A DNA stretch of 64,000 nucleotides from Roseiarcus sp037446355 (GTDB taxonomy: Bacteria > Pseudomonadota > Alphaproteobacteria > Rhizobiales > Beijerinckiaceae). Position numbers and translations under genes: made by a program. Location: assembly GCA_037446355.1 (NCBI GenBank), contig JBBIIT010000009.1, positions 21,415 to 85,414 on the forward strand, written 5' to 3'. Every line of letters begins with the position of its first letter. Position 1 is the first letter of the stretch. The notes beneath the pieces were generated by a model that was not told where the DNA came from, searched no databases, and was given only the letters and a program-made list of their open reading frames with translations. Positions 51,064 through 60,663 of the stretch are shown here, piece by piece.

Positions 51064-52365
51064 TTAACTCGCCAGCGCCGCGGCCTCCGCGACGACCGGA
51101 GCGCGCGAGCGCTTCTGCTCGATCAACCAAACAAGCAGGGCCGCGACAATGCAGGCGCCGCCGGCGATATAGAATGCGGGCAGATAGGTCTGGAACGCTG
51201 CGCGCGAATAGCCGCCGCCGTAGGCCGCCAGGGCCGCGCCGATCATATGCGCTGCGAATATCCAGCCGAACGTCACGCCGGCCTTTTCGGCGCCGAAGAT
51301 CTTGGCGGTAAGGCGGGCGGTCGGCGGCACCGTCGCCACCCAATCCAGGCCATAGAACACCGCGAACAGCGAGAGCCCGTAAACTGAGAAAGACGAGGCC
51401 GGTAGATACAGCAGCGACAGACCACGTAGGCTGTAATAGACGAACAGCAACGCGCGGTTGTCATAGCGGTCGGACAGCCAGCCCGACATGATCGTACCGA
51501 TGAAATCGAAGGCGCCGATCAGCGCCAGCATCGAAGCGGCGGTCACCGAGGCGACGCCGTAATCCGCGCAAAGGCCTATGAAATGAGTTTGCACGAGGCC
51601 GTTGGTGCTGAGCCCGCATACAAAGAATGTGAAGGCGAGAATCCAGAACGCGGCGCCGCCAGAGACTTCCCCCAGCACTCGAAACGCGGCGCCGAAGGCG
51701 GGCGCGGCGGCAGGCGGCGGCGGCGTCTTGCCGGTTTCGCCATACGGCAGCAGGCCGATGTCAGCGGGACGGTCGACCATGAGAAAGGCGACGCCGAACG
51801 CGGCGAGCGCGAGGCCGATCAGCGATGGCAATAGCGCCGCGCGCCAGCCGAAATGGCTTTCCAGCCAGGCCGCGAGCGGCAGGAAAATCAATTGCCCGGT
51901 CGCCGAGCTGGCGGTGAGTATGCCTAGCGCCAATCCGCGGCGTTCCTTGAACCAGCGCGTTGAAACGATCGCGGCCATTACCAGCGCCGTCATGCCCGTG
52001 CCGAGCCCGACGATGACGCCCCACAGAGCCACGAGTTGCCAAAGCTGCGTCATGCCGAGCGCAAGCAAGAGGCCGCAGGCGATCGTCGCCAACGCAGAGA
52101 GGATGACGCGCTTCAGCCCGTAGCTTTCGATCAGCGCCGCCGCGAATGGCGCCATCAGCCCGTAAAGCAGAATGCGCAGCGCGAGCGCGCTCGACACCTG
52201 TTCGGTGTTCCAGCCGAATTCGCGCCCGAGCGGAAGGATCAGCGCGCCGGGCAAGCCCATGGCGCCGGCGGTAACGAGGCTGACGAGAAACGTCACCGCG
52301 ATCATCGCCCAGCCATAATGGACGCCCCTTGCGGCCAGACGTCGCGAAAGCGCTTCAGCCCACAT
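51064..52365 (-). CDS. MFS transporter, OFA/monocarboxylate-like
   Basis: A 433-residue, twelve-segment major facilitator protein. The N terminus is HYGWAMIAVTFLVSLVTAGAMGLPGALILPL. A loop-2 motif-like YGLKRVILSALA, the STRWFKERRGLALGI segment and GWLSDRYDNRALLFVYY are visible. These resemble transporters of small organic acids, but the substrate is unknown. ATG 52365 follows AGGAG; a longer frame to 52458 would run through the operator. It is divergent from a TetR regulator that probably represses it. Confidence 0.88.
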   Translation of the reverse strand: MWAEALSRRLAARGVHYGWAMIAVTFLVSLVTAGAMGLPGALILPLGREFGWNTEQVSSALALRILLYGLMAPFAAALIESYGLKRVILSALATIACGLLLALGMTQLWQLVALWGVIVGLGTGMTALVMAAIVSTRWFKERRGLALGILTASSATGQLIFLPLAAWLESHFGWRAALLPSLIGLALAAFGVAFLMVDRPADIGLLPYGETGKTPPPPAAAPAFGAAFRVLGEVSGGAAFWILAFTFFVCGLSTNGLVQTHFIGLCADYGVASVTAASMLALIGAFDFIGTIMSGWLSDRYDNRALLFVYYSLRGLSLLYLPASSFSVYGLSLFAVFYGLDWVATVPPTARLTAKIFGAEKAGVTFGWIFAAHMIGAALAAYGGGYSRAAFQTYLPAFYIAGGACIVAALLVWLIEQKRSRAPVVAEAAALAS

Positions 52366-52402
52366 AATCTTGCTCCTAACGACCGCTTGAGGGATTGGTC
52401 TT

Positions 52403-52422
52403 ATGATGATAACAATCATCAT
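52403..52422. promoter_or_regulatory. TetR-type operator between MFS and tetR genes
   Basis: A perfect inverted repeat, ATGATGAT-AACA-ATCATCAT. It sits between a leftward -35 TTGACA (52428-52423) and a weak -10 CATAAG (52405-52400) of the MFS gene, the usual place for repression. Confidence 0.75.
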
Positions 52423-52444
52423 TGTCAAGGGCACGGAGGCGTCG

Positions 52445-53023
52445 ATGCGCATCACCAAGGAGAAAGCCGCCGAGAACCGCGCGCGCGTCGTCGCCGCTGC
52501 GGACCGGCTGTTTCGCGAGAAGGGTTTCGACGGTGTCGGCGTCGCCGAACTGATGGGCGAAGCCGGGCTGACCCACGGCGGGTTCTATAACCATTTCGCC
52601 TCCAAGGACGACCTGGAGGCGGCGGCGTGCGAGGCGATCTTCGATCGCGCCGTCGCCAAGATCGAGCAAGTCGCCGCGACGCTCGAGGGCGAGAAACGGC
52701 GGCTAGCCTTCGACGATTATCGGCGCCGCTACGTCTCCAAGCCGGCCCGCGACGCGACGGCCGCCAATTGTCCGATGGTCGCCTTCGCCGGCGACGTCTC
52801 GCGGCAATCGGACGCCCTACGAGAGACCTATGCGCGCGGCCTTCGTGCTTATCTCGACGCTTTCGCGCGCGCGGGTTCGCAGGGGCAGGGCGGAGCGCAG
52901 GTTCGACGGGAGGCCCTGCGACGATTCAGCGAACTCGTCGGCGCGCTCACGTTGGCGCGCAGCGTCGCCGGCGCCGATCCTGATCTGTCCGACGAAATCC
53001 TCGCAGCGGCGAGCGTCGATTAG
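52445..53023 (+). CDS. TetR/AcrR-family regulator
   Basis: A 192-residue TetR protein: VVAAADRLFREKGFDGVGVAELMGEAGLTHGGFYNHFASKDDL is a canonical HTH. The C-terminal part (AANCPMVAFAGDVSRQSDALRETY) resembles the TetR_C domain of NemR-like and efflux regulators; its Cys could be redox or electrophile sensitive. ATG 52445 follows GGAGG. It is divergent from the MFS transporter across a perfect palindrome. Confidence 0.9.
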   Translation: MRITKEKAAENRARVVAAADRLFREKGFDGVGVAELMGEAGLTHGGFYNHFASKDDLEAAACEAIFDRAVAKIEQVAATLEGEKRRLAFDDYRRRYVSKPARDATAANCPMVAFAGDVSRQSDALRETYARGLRAYLDAFARAGSQGQGGAQVRREALRRFSELVGALTLARSVAGADPDLSDEILAAASVD

Positions 53024-53030
53024 GTCAGGC

Positions 53031-53807
53031 TCAAACCAGCGCGATCGCGGAAACCAGACGCCCGTAGTCCGGCTCCATGCGATGGGTCGTGCGGCGGTAG
53101 CTGAAAAAGCGCGCCTCGTCCGCATAAGTGTTGAGCCCGCAATCCTCGAACGCGCCAATCCCGGTTTGCTCGGCGCGCTCGCCGATGTAGCCGTGCAGAT
53201 CAAACATCGAACGTCCGGCATTGACGCTGGGGACGAAGTAGCGCGCGGAACTCGCGTCTTTGGCCGCGAATGCGGCGACAAGTTCGGGGCCGACCTCGTA
53301 AGAAGCTTGCGCGATGCAAGGCCCAAGCGCGGCGCGGATCGAAGCGCGGCGTGCGCCGGCGCGCTCCATCGCGTCGACGGTCGCTTCCACGATCCCGTTC
53401 AGCGCGCCCTTCCAACCTGCGTGCGCGGCGCCGATCACGCGGGCTTCGGCGTCCGCGAACAGGATCATGCCGCAGTCGGCGCCGGTGACGCCGAGCGCGA
53501 GGCCGGTCGTCGCGGTGACGAGCGCATCGCAACGCGGACGCTCGCCCTTGGTCCAGGGGGCGTCGATGACGAAGGCGTCGGCGGAATGGGTCTGATAGGG
53601 CACCGCGAGGCGATCGGGCGAAACGCCCAGAGCCGCGGCCATGCGCGCGCGGTTCTCGGCGACCGCCTGTCGCGCGTCGTTCGAACCGACGCCACCGTTC
53701 AGCGTCGCGTAGACGCCCTCGGAGACGCCCCCGTTGCGCGTGAAGAACGCGTGGCGCACGCCCGGCAGTTCCAACGTCGCGAGGCGGAGATACTCGGCCT
53801 CGCTCAC
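53031..53807 (-). CDS. pgeF: Peptidoglycan editing factor PgeF (laccase-domain)
   Basis: A 258-residue YfiH/DUF152 protein: FFTRNGGVSEGVYATLNGG, QTHSADAFVID, TGADCGMILFADAEARVIGAAHAGWKGALNGI, LGPCIAQASYEVGPEL. It is a copper- or zinc-binding enzyme that removes mis-incorporated amino acids from peptidoglycan precursors. Its ATG overlaps the stop of the MidA-type gene, completing the coupled lgt-midA-pgeF operon. Confidence 0.94.
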   Translation of the reverse strand: MSEAEYLRLATLELPGVRHAFFTRNGGVSEGVYATLNGGVGSNDARQAVAENRARMAAALGVSPDRLAVPYQTHSADAFVIDAPWTKGERPRCDALVTATTGLALGVTGADCGMILFADAEARVIGAAHAGWKGALNGIVEATVDAMERAGARRASIRAALGPCIAQASYEVGPELVAAFAAKDASSARYFVPSVNAGRSMFDLHGYIGERAEQTGIGAFEDCGLNTYADEARFFSYRRTTHRMEPDYGRLVSAIALV

Positions 53808-54895
53808 GCCGCGCCAGCCCCCGGTTCGAACCCGGGCGGCGGCGGCAGCGCGCGATTGGCGATCGCCATCGCCTTGAACAGCGCGCCCATCTCGCCCTCT
53901 TTCTTGCCAACCAGCCGCTGCCGCGCGACCTCGAATTCTTGCGAGCGTTCGGGGGAGGATCTTTCCATTAGCGCGTGCGTGCGCGCGTCGATGCCGATCG
54001 CGCGCAGAAAATCGCCTTGATCGATCGGCCCGTAAACCGCGGCCCCGGTCGCGCGCGCACTGCGCGCCATCGCGGCGAAATCGACATGCGCGGTGATGTC
54101 GGCTTCGCCCGGGTCGATCAGCGGGCTCACCATGCGGTGCGCGCGCAGCGCCTGCAACGTATCGCCAATGCCGGTCGCCATATGGCCGTAGTCGATGAAT
54201 AGCGCGACGCCGCCCTGCTTGACGAGCCTGGCGCCGAGTTCGAACACCAATCGGTGCGAAGCCGGATTGACCTCGATGATGTCGCCTTCCTCGCCAGGCG
54301 CCTGAATGAAAGGCTCAGGATCGCGCGCGACGCTAAACGCGAATTCGCCCGCGCCGTCGAGCCGCACCAGCCGTTCGCGCCAACGGCTATGGCTGCGCAC
54401 ATACTGGCGCACAGGCAGCGCATCGAGAAATTCGTTGGCTAGCACGATCGCCGGCCCCGGCGGCGCGTCGGCGAGGCTCGCCTGCCAAGCGACCGGTGCG
54501 CCGGAAGTCAGCAGCGTTTCGTGTTGGAATTCGGCAAGAGTCGGGCTCGTCTCGATCAGAGTGACGTCGATGGCGGCGCGAAATTCCGGCACGATGCGCG
54601 CGGCGCGCAACGCGTCGCTCATCAGCGTGCCCCGGCCCGGTCCCAGTTCGATGAGACGCACCGGGTTCGGCCGACCCATCGCGTTCCAGCATTCAGCGGC
54701 CCAGAGCCCTAACAATTCGCCGAACATCTGGCTGATTTCGGGCGCCGTAGTGAAGTCGCCCGCGGCGCCGAATGGGTCGCGGTTCATATAGTAGCCGTGC
54801 TCGGGATGCGCGAGCGCCAGTTCCATGTATCGCTCAACCGTTATCGGCCCTTCGGCGGCGATCATTGCTTTGATTTCGTCGCCGAGCGTGCTCAC
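53804..54895 (-). CDS. MidA/NDUFAF7-family SAM-dependent methyltransferase
   Basis: A 363-residue class I methyltransferase: ITVERYMELALAHPEHGYY, TAPEISQMFGELLGLW, RLIELGPGRGTLMSDALRA, VLANEFLDALPVRQYV. Eukaryotic NDUFAF7 methylates an arginine of a complex I subunit; in alphaproteobacteria a similar role is inferred. Start and stop overlap lgt and pgeF respectively. Confidence 0.92.
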   Translation of the reverse strand: MSTLGDEIKAMIAAEGPITVERYMELALAHPEHGYYMNRDPFGAAGDFTTAPEISQMFGELLGLWAAECWNAMGRPNPVRLIELGPGRGTLMSDALRAARIVPEFRAAIDVTLIETSPTLAEFQHETLLTSGAPVAWQASLADAPPGPAIVLANEFLDALPVRQYVRSHSRWRERLVRLDGAGEFAFSVARDPEPFIQAPGEEGDIIEVNPASHRLVFELGARLVKQGGVALFIDYGHMATGIGDTLQALRAHRMVSPLIDPGEADITAHVDFAAMARSARATGAAVYGPIDQGDFLRAIGIDARTHALMERSSPERSQEFEVARQRLVGKKEGEMGALFKAMAIANRALPPPPGFEPGAGAA

Positions 54896-55713
54896 GGGCT
54901 AACCTCGCGCGGCCGCAAAGCGGCGGCGATCAAGGCGAGGCCAACCAGGATCATCGGCGCCGAAAGCAACATGCCCATCGTCAGCCCGTGCCCGAGGTCT
55001 TCGAGGCGGGGGTCGGGATCGCGGTAGAACTCGCTGAAGATGCGCGCGAGCCCATAGAGCGCCCCGAAGCCGCCGGCGACGAGGCCAGGACGCCGGAGCG
55101 CGCCCCAACGCGCCGCCAACCCAAGAATGACGAACACCGCCAGCCCTTCGAGCAAGGCTTCGTAGATTTGGCTCGGATGGCGCGGCAGCCCATCGGAGCC
55201 GGGAAACACCATCGCCCAGGGAACGTCGGTCGGACGGCCCCAGAGTTCCGGCTTGATGAAATTGGCGATGCGGCCGAAGAAAATGCCGATCGGCGCGGTC
55301 AGCGAGGCGAGATCGAGCACCGTCAACAACGCGGCCTTATAGCGCCAGGCAAACAGAACTATGCCAATGAAGGCCCCGATCAGGCCGCCATGGAACGCCA
55401 TGCCGCCTTGCCAGACCTTCAGGATTTCGATCGGATGGGCGAGATAATCGCCGGGGTCGTAAAACAGTACATTGCCGAGCCGCCCGCCGATGACGACCCC
55501 GAGCGCGCAATAGACCAGGAGATCGTCGATGCTGTCGACGCTCGGACGCGCCGCGCCGCGCCAAAGGCCTTCGCTGGCGACAAGGCGGCGAATCAGCGCC
55601 CAGGCGAGGATGAGGCCGGCGATATAGGCGAGCGCATACCAGCGAATCGCCAACGGACCCCATTGCATCAGGACGGGGTTGATCGCGGGAAAGGGCAGCA
55701 CAAGCATGGGCAT
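54892..55713 (-). CDS. lgt: Prolipoprotein diacylglyceryl transferase
   Basis: A 273-residue, seven-segment inner-membrane enzyme: IRWYALAYIAGLILAW, GGRLGNVLFYDPGDYL, WQGGMAFHGGLIGAF, the signature GRIANFIKPELWGRPTDVPW and the HPSQIYEALLEG block. It transfers diacylglycerol to the lipobox Cys of prolipoproteins such as the 4793-5107 product. Two ATGs, 55713 and 55707, are possible. Confidence 0.96.
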   Translation of the reverse strand: MPMLVLPFPAINPVLMQWGPLAIRWYALAYIAGLILAWALIRRLVASEGLWRGAARPSVDSIDDLLVYCALGVVIGGRLGNVLFYDPGDYLAHPIEILKVWQGGMAFHGGLIGAFIGIVLFAWRYKAALLTVLDLASLTAPIGIFFGRIANFIKPELWGRPTDVPWAMVFPGSDGLPRHPSQIYEALLEGLAVFVILGLAARWGALRRPGLVAGGFGALYGLARIFSEFYRDPDPRLEDLGHGLTMGMLLSAPMILVGLALIAAALRPREVSP

Positions 55714-55808
55714 CAGCCTAACCCTGATGCGACGGGCTTAAGGATGCGTCAAGGGCGCGCAGCCGCGCGCGGGCGCGCCGTCGCGGTATCCCCAGGGAAA
55801 TCTTCGGA

Positions 55809-56564
55809 CTAGGCGATTCCGGCGCGCAGCTTGTAGCGGCTCAGTTTCTCGTAGAGCGGGCGGGCGGCCGACGCGATCGTCTGCAATTCCGCCGGCAGAT
55901 TTTCGCGCTCCGCTGCGGGACGGGGGGGCGCGAAGCCGGTGGAGCGTTCGACCGCCTCGTACCAGGCCGGGGCCCAGACGCCGTCGGAGGCGCGCCTTCC
56001 CGGAGGCCAGGCGAGCATCGCCGGATTGAAAGCAACGCCGCAGGCGCCGCAAAGCGCCCTCAGCATCCCCTCGGGATCGGCGAGCACGTCCTCGCCCTCG
56101 AGCACCGGCGGCGCGCGGCCGAGGCGGTCGGCGGCGCGCTCGAACAGTTCGACTTGCGCCGGCAGGCCGATTTCGTCGAGCGAAAAGGTCTCGCGCTTGC
56201 GCGCGTAGGAAGCGAGCACCGATTCGGGCGCTCGAATGAGAAAGGCGTTGACACATGAGCCGATCCATTCGCGGCCGAAGCCGGGGACCATGTGATGCGT
56301 CATGTGCTTTTGATACCAGATCGGACGCCCGCCGGGCGCGGGGCCGAGCATCTGTTCGGCGACAACGCGCCAGTCCGTCGACTGCGAGGCGATGATCTCC
56401 GCGCGCAGCGGATGATCGAGCCCGGTCGCCGCGAGATAGGCGGCATAGAACGGTTCGTCGCTCACCGCACAATCCCGGCGATTCTCGAACGAGCGCATCA
56501 TCGCCGTCGAGATATTGCGCGGACCCGACCACATCGAGATCCGAATGGGCGCCTCGGCCGCCAT
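55809..56564 (-). CDS. Sulfotransferase-like P-loop protein
   Basis: A 251-residue protein with a 5'-PSB-like loop near the N terminus (ISMWSGPRNISTAMMRSFENR) and the later FLIRAPESVLASYARKRE block, the pattern of the sulfotransferase superfamily. It follows the class IV aminotransferase gene by 2 bases, so the two are co-transcribed; in other bacteria the two activities can be fused. The substrate is unknown. Confidence 0.8.
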   Translation of the reverse strand: MAAEAPIRISMWSGPRNISTAMMRSFENRRDCAVSDEPFYAAYLAATGLDHPLRAEIIASQSTDWRVVAEQMLGPAPGGRPIWYQKHMTHHMVPGFGREWIGSCVNAFLIRAPESVLASYARKRETFSLDEIGLPAQVELFERAADRLGRAPPVLEGEDVLADPEGMLRALCGACGVAFNPAMLAWPPGRRASDGVWAPAWYEAVERSTGFAPPRPAAERENLPAELQTIASAARPLYEKLSRYKLRAGIA

Positions 56565-56566
56565 GT

Positions 56567-57523
56567 TCAGTCGCGCCCCCGCGCTTCCTCGGCTTCGAGC
56601 GCCTTGTAGAGCGCGCGCAAGCGCTGCGTCATCGGCCCGGAGGCGTCATCCTGCGCCCGCGCATATTCCCCGATGGGCCGCCCGTCGATCTGACGCACCG
56701 GCGTCAGTCCGGCGAAGGTGCCCGTGCAGAAGGCCTCGTCTGCGCCGTAGACGTCGAACAACGAAAAGTCCTTCTCATAGGCGGGAATTCCCGCGCGTCG
56801 CGCCGCGCGCAACACCGCCTCGCGCGTGATGCCGCCGAGGTTGAAGCCACCGGCGGAGGTCCAGAGTTCGCCCTTGCGGACGATGAAGAAATGCGTCGAA
56901 TTGCAGGTGGCGACGAAGCCGCGATCGTCGAGCATCAGTCCTTCGTCGGCGCCCGCCTCCATCGCCTGAATGCAGGCCAGGATGCAGTTGAGCTTGGAAT
57001 GCGAATTGAGCTTTTGGTCCTGTTCGGCCGGGCCGGTACGGCGGATGTGGACGGTGAAGAGGGTCATGCCGCGCGCCAGCATTTCCGGCTTCGGCAGCTT
57101 CCACTCGGGAATGATGACGATGGTCGCGGCGCCGATCGTCAGGCGCGGATCCTGGTAGGGCGAGCGCTTGACGCCGCGCGTCACCATCAGCCTGACATGC
57201 ACGCCCTCGCGCATCGCGTTGGCCTCGATCACGTCGAACAGACGCGCGCGCAACGCCTCGCGCGTCAGTCCGATGTCGATGCGCAGCATTTTCGCGCCAT
57301 CCCACAGTCGGTCGAAATGCCGGTCGAGAAAGGCGATACGCCCGTCGCGCAGCCGTAATCCCTCCCAGACGCCGTCGCCAAGCACGAAGCCGGAGTCGAA
57401 CACCGAGACCTTGGCGTCGGGCCGTCGCACGAGTTCGCCGTTGACGCTGATGAGAACGTTGTCGTTTCGGACATCGCCGACATAGTCCTGCGAGCCGGCC
57501 GAGGGAGGAGGGGCGTCGGGCAT
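56567..57523 (-). CDS. Class IV PLP aminotransferase, branched-chain/D-amino acid type
   Basis: A 318-residue fold-type IV enzyme: ISVNGELVRRPDAKVSVFDSGFVLGDGVWEGL, VRLMVTRGVKRSPYQDPR, PLP Lys in LNSHSKLNCILACIQAMEAGADEGLMLD, and CNSTHFFIVRKGELWTSAG. The family spans IlvE, D-alanine transaminase and 4-amino-4-deoxychorismate lyase; branched-chain specificity is likely but not proven. ATG 57523 follows AAAGGA. Confidence 0.87.
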   Translation of the reverse strand: MPDAPPPSAGSQDYVGDVRNDNVLISVNGELVRRPDAKVSVFDSGFVLGDGVWEGLRLRDGRIAFLDRHFDRLWDGAKMLRIDIGLTREALRARLFDVIEANAMREGVHVRLMVTRGVKRSPYQDPRLTIGAATIVIIPEWKLPKPEMLARGMTLFTVHIRRTGPAEQDQKLNSHSKLNCILACIQAMEAGADEGLMLDDRGFVATCNSTHFFIVRKGELWTSAGGFNLGGITREAVLRAARRAGIPAYEKDFSLFDVYGADEAFCTGTFAGLTPVRQIDGRPIGEYARAQDDASGPMTQRLRALYKALEAEEARGRD

Positions 57524-57587
57524 CGGGTTCCTTTGCGGGGGCCTCGCACGGAGGTAGCGGGCGGCGCTGCGAGGCGCAAGCGCTCGG

Positions 57588-59462
57588 CTAAATCTCGATC
57601 TCGCGCCCGATCTCGACCACATCGTCGTAGGGCAGCTTGAGGAAGTCGCTGATGCGAGCCGCGTTACGGCCCATGAAAGCGAACAGCAGCGTCAGCGGTC
57701 GGAACAGGCCCTTGCCGTCGTCGCGCGGGACGATGGTCTCGTGGCCGACGTAATAGGTTACGTCGCCAAGGTCGATCTCGGCCCCGAGCGCCTTGCACTG
57801 CTTTAGGATCGCCGGAATATCGGGCTGCTCCATGAAGCCGTAGCGCGCTTCCGCGCGCCAGTATTTGTCGTCGAGCCTCTGCACCGTCGTCGCGTCCTCG
57901 ACGTCGGCGCGCGGCTTCGACAGAACCGTCAGCGTCAGCGCGAGGACAAATTCGTGCAAGGATCGATTCTTGCGCACATGCCAGGTCATGACGGGCGGCG
58001 TATCGTCCTTGGCGCGGGTCAGGAATACGGCCGATCCGGGCACGCGCGCGATGGCGCCTGACTTCAGCTTGGGAATGAAGGCCTCGTTCGTGATCTGATC
58101 GGCGACGATCTGCCCGTGAACCGCCGCCGCGCCGCGATGCCATACCCACATGATCCCATAGACCCCTATGGCCAACATCAGCGGCACGTAGCCGCCTTCC
58201 AGAACCTTGGCCATATTGGCGGCGAAGAAGCTGGCGTCGACGATGAGAAAAAGCGCGGCGACCGCGCCCGCCGCCGGAAGGCCCCAACTCCAGATTTCGC
58301 GCATGGCGATGAAGAGCAATACGCTCGTCATCAACATCGTCAGCGAAACCGCGATGCCGTAGGCGGCGGCGAGATTGTCCGACTTGCCAAAACCGATCGT
58401 GAGGCCGAGCGTGACCGCCATCAGCAGCCAGTTGACGACGCCGACATAGATCTGTCCGTAGCCTTCCTCGGAGGTCTGTTTGACCACGAGCCGCGGCATC
58501 CAGCCGAGCTGGATAGCCTGGCGGGTCATCGAAAAGGCGCCGGTAATGATCGATTGGCTGGCGATGACGGTGGCGACGGTCGCCAGTACGATCAGCGGCG
58601 TCAACAGCGGCGCGGGGCAGAGGCGATAGAATATGTTGCCGTCGGTCGGCGCGCCTTCGAGCACGATCGCCGTCTGGCCCGCGTAATTCAGGACGAGGCT
58701 CGGAAAGACGGCGAAACTCCAGGCGCGCCGGATAGGCGTCACTCCGAAGTGGCCCATATCGGCGTAGAGCGCCTCGGCGCCGGTCACGCACAAAAATACG
58801 CCGCCAAGCACGAGAAAGCCGGTCCAGCCGCCCGAGACCAGGAATTTTAGGCCATAGAGCGGATCGAGCGCGATGATGACCGCGGGATGCTGCGCTATAC
58901 CGTAAACACCCATGGCCGCCATCGCGATGAACCAGACGAGCATGATCGGACCAAACAGCCGGCCGATGCGGGCGGTTCCCATCGGCTGCAAAGCAAACAG
59001 CGCCAACAAAATGAGCACGGCCGTTGGCAGCACATAGGTTGCGAGCGAAGGCGCGATCTGCTCCATGCCTTCGAGCGCGGAGAGCACCGAAATCGCCGGC
59101 GTAATCGCGCCGTCGCCATAGATCAGGGCCGCGCCGAACAGGCCCGCGGCGACGATAGCCGGCCGATGATGCTTCTTGACGCCGAGCAGCGTCATCAACG
59201 CGATTATGCCGCCTTCGCCGTCGTTGTCGATGCGCATGGCGAAATTAACGTACTTGACCGTCGTGATGAGAAATAGCGTCCAAAGGATCAGCGAAAGCGA
59301 GCCGAGCGCCGTCGCCGCGTCGGGATGGGCGCCGGTGAGATCGAGCACGGTCTTGAAGGTGTAAAGCGGGCTGGTTCCGATGTCGCCGAAAACGATGCCC
59401 AGCGCGGCCAGACTCATCGCCGCCATAGCGGGCTTTTCAATCGACTGGGGTTCGGTAGTCAC
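57588..59462 (-). CDS. kup: Low-affinity potassium transporter Kup
   Basis: A 624-residue Kup/TrkD K+:H+ symporter with the signature LGIVFGDIGTSPLYTFKTV, FAMRIDNDGEGGIIALMTLLG and YGDGAITPAISVLSALEG. Twelve membrane segments are followed by a cytosolic tail of about 160 residues ending YVGHETIVPR and a Leu-rich C terminus. A GTG at 59462 is preferred because GAGGATCG precedes it and the upstream frame is not conserved. It stands alone. Confidence 0.95.
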   Translation of the reverse strand: MTTEPQSIEKPAMAAMSLAALGIVFGDIGTSPLYTFKTVLDLTGAHPDAATALGSLSLILWTLFLITTVKYVNFAMRIDNDGEGGIIALMTLLGVKKHHRPAIVAAGLFGAALIYGDGAITPAISVLSALEGMEQIAPSLATYVLPTAVLILLALFALQPMGTARIGRLFGPIMLVWFIAMAAMGVYGIAQHPAVIIALDPLYGLKFLVSGGWTGFLVLGGVFLCVTGAEALYADMGHFGVTPIRRAWSFAVFPSLVLNYAGQTAIVLEGAPTDGNIFYRLCPAPLLTPLIVLATVATVIASQSIITGAFSMTRQAIQLGWMPRLVVKQTSEEGYGQIYVGVVNWLLMAVTLGLTIGFGKSDNLAAAYGIAVSLTMLMTSVLLFIAMREIWSWGLPAAGAVAALFLIVDASFFAANMAKVLEGGYVPLMLAIGVYGIMWVWHRGAAAVHGQIVADQITNEAFIPKLKSGAIARVPGSAVFLTRAKDDTPPVMTWHVRKNRSLHEFVLALTLTVLSKPRADVEDATTVQRLDDKYWRAEARYGFMEQPDIPAILKQCKALGAEIDLGDVTYYVGHETIVPRDDGKGLFRPLTLLFAFMGRNAARISDFLKLPYDDVVEIGREIEI

Positions 59463-59557
59463 TTCGATCCTCAAATGAATTTGGCGCTTGAAGCAAAGCG
59501 CCTCTATAGCGGGCGGCGCCGCATTTGGGAACGCGCGTTCGCGACCGGCCCGAGGCT

Positions 59558-60658
59558 TCAGTTTTCGAGCGCGGTCGCCCACTCCGCGAGCACGCATTCG
59601 TCGCGTTCGAGCGGACGATGACGGAGGGCGAGATCTTGGAACTCCTGCGGGCTCGCCAGCCGCATCAGCGCCCAGACGGCCGCGCCGCGCACGACAGGGG
59701 AGGCGTCTTTGAGCGCCAATTCGGCGGAGGGCATAAGAGTCCGCTCGCCCGAATTGCCGATCGCGATCATCACATTGCGCAGAAAGCTCGCATGACCGAT
59801 GCGCTTGATCGGCCCGCCCGCGAATTTGCGACGGAACGCTGCGTCGTCGAGCGTCGCGAGTTGCGCCAGCGCGGGTCGGTTCAGATCCTCACGCGCGGAG
59901 AGCTTCGCCTCACCGCCGACCTGCGCGAATTTGTTCCAAGGACAGACGGCCAGACAGTCGTCGCAGCCGTAAATGCGGTTGCCGACGGCGATGCGAAATT
60001 CGCGCGGGATCGGGCCTTTTTGCTCGATCGTCAGATAGGAAATGCAGCGCCGGGCGTCCAATTGATAGGGGGCGGGAAAGGCGGCGGTCGGGCAAGCGTC
60101 GAGACAGTTGCGGCAGGAGCCGCAATGGTCGTCATGCGGCGCGTCCGCGGGCAATTCCCGGTCAGTGAAGATCGCGCCCAGGAACAGCCAAGAGCCGAAC
60201 TCGCGGCTGACGAGATTGGTGTGCTTGCCCTGCCAGCCGATGCCGGCCAGAGCCGCCAGCGGCTTCTCCATGACGGGCGCGGTGTCGACGAACACCTTGA
60301 CCTCGCCGCCCGCGCTGGCGGCGAGCCAGCCCGCCAGCGTCTTCAGCCGCCCCTTGACGACGTCGTGATAGTCACGGTGGCGCGCGTAAACGGAGATCGC
60401 GCCGGCGGCGCGTTCGCGTATCGCCAGCAGCGGGTCTTCCTTCGGGCCGTAATTGACGGCGAGCATGATGATGCTGCGCACCTCGGGCCACAGGAGCCGC
60501 GGATCGCCGCGGCGCGCTTGCGTCTCCTTCATCCACTTCATTTCGCCTTGGCGATCCTGCGCGAGGAAGAAGCCGAGCCGCTCCCGCGTCTCGTCAGTCA
60601 AATCGGGCGCGGCGATCCGGCAGGCGTCGAAGCCGAGTTCGCGCGCCTTGGCCCGCAA
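59558..60658 (-). CDS. queG: Epoxyqueuosine reductase
   Basis: A 366-residue cobalamin-dependent QueG: RAKARELGFDACRIAAPD at the start, FVDTAPVMEKPLAALAGIGWQGKHTNLVSREFGSWLFLG, then two [4Fe-4S] clusters (CGSCRNCLDACPTAAF and CDDCLAVCPWNKFA) and a C-terminal HEAT-like region. It catalyses the last step of tRNA queuosine synthesis and needs cobalamin, made by this genome's cob locus. A TTG at 60658, 5 bases after the fzlA stop, is the best start; longer forms would overlap fzlA. Confidence 0.92.
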   Translation of the reverse strand: MRAKARELGFDACRIAAPDLTDETRERLGFFLAQDRQGEMKWMKETQARRGDPRLLWPEVRSIIMLAVNYGPKEDPLLAIRERAAGAISVYARHRDYHDVVKGRLKTLAGWLAASAGGEVKVFVDTAPVMEKPLAALAGIGWQGKHTNLVSREFGSWLFLGAIFTDRELPADAPHDDHCGSCRNCLDACPTAAFPAPYQLDARRCISYLTIEQKGPIPREFRIAVGNRIYGCDDCLAVCPWNKFAQVGGEAKLSAREDLNRPALAQLATLDDAAFRRKFAGGPIKRIGHASFLRNVMIAIGNSGERTLMPSAELALKDASPVVRGAAVWALMRLASPQEFQDLALRHRPLERDECVLAEWATALEN

Positions 60659-60663
60659 GCCGT

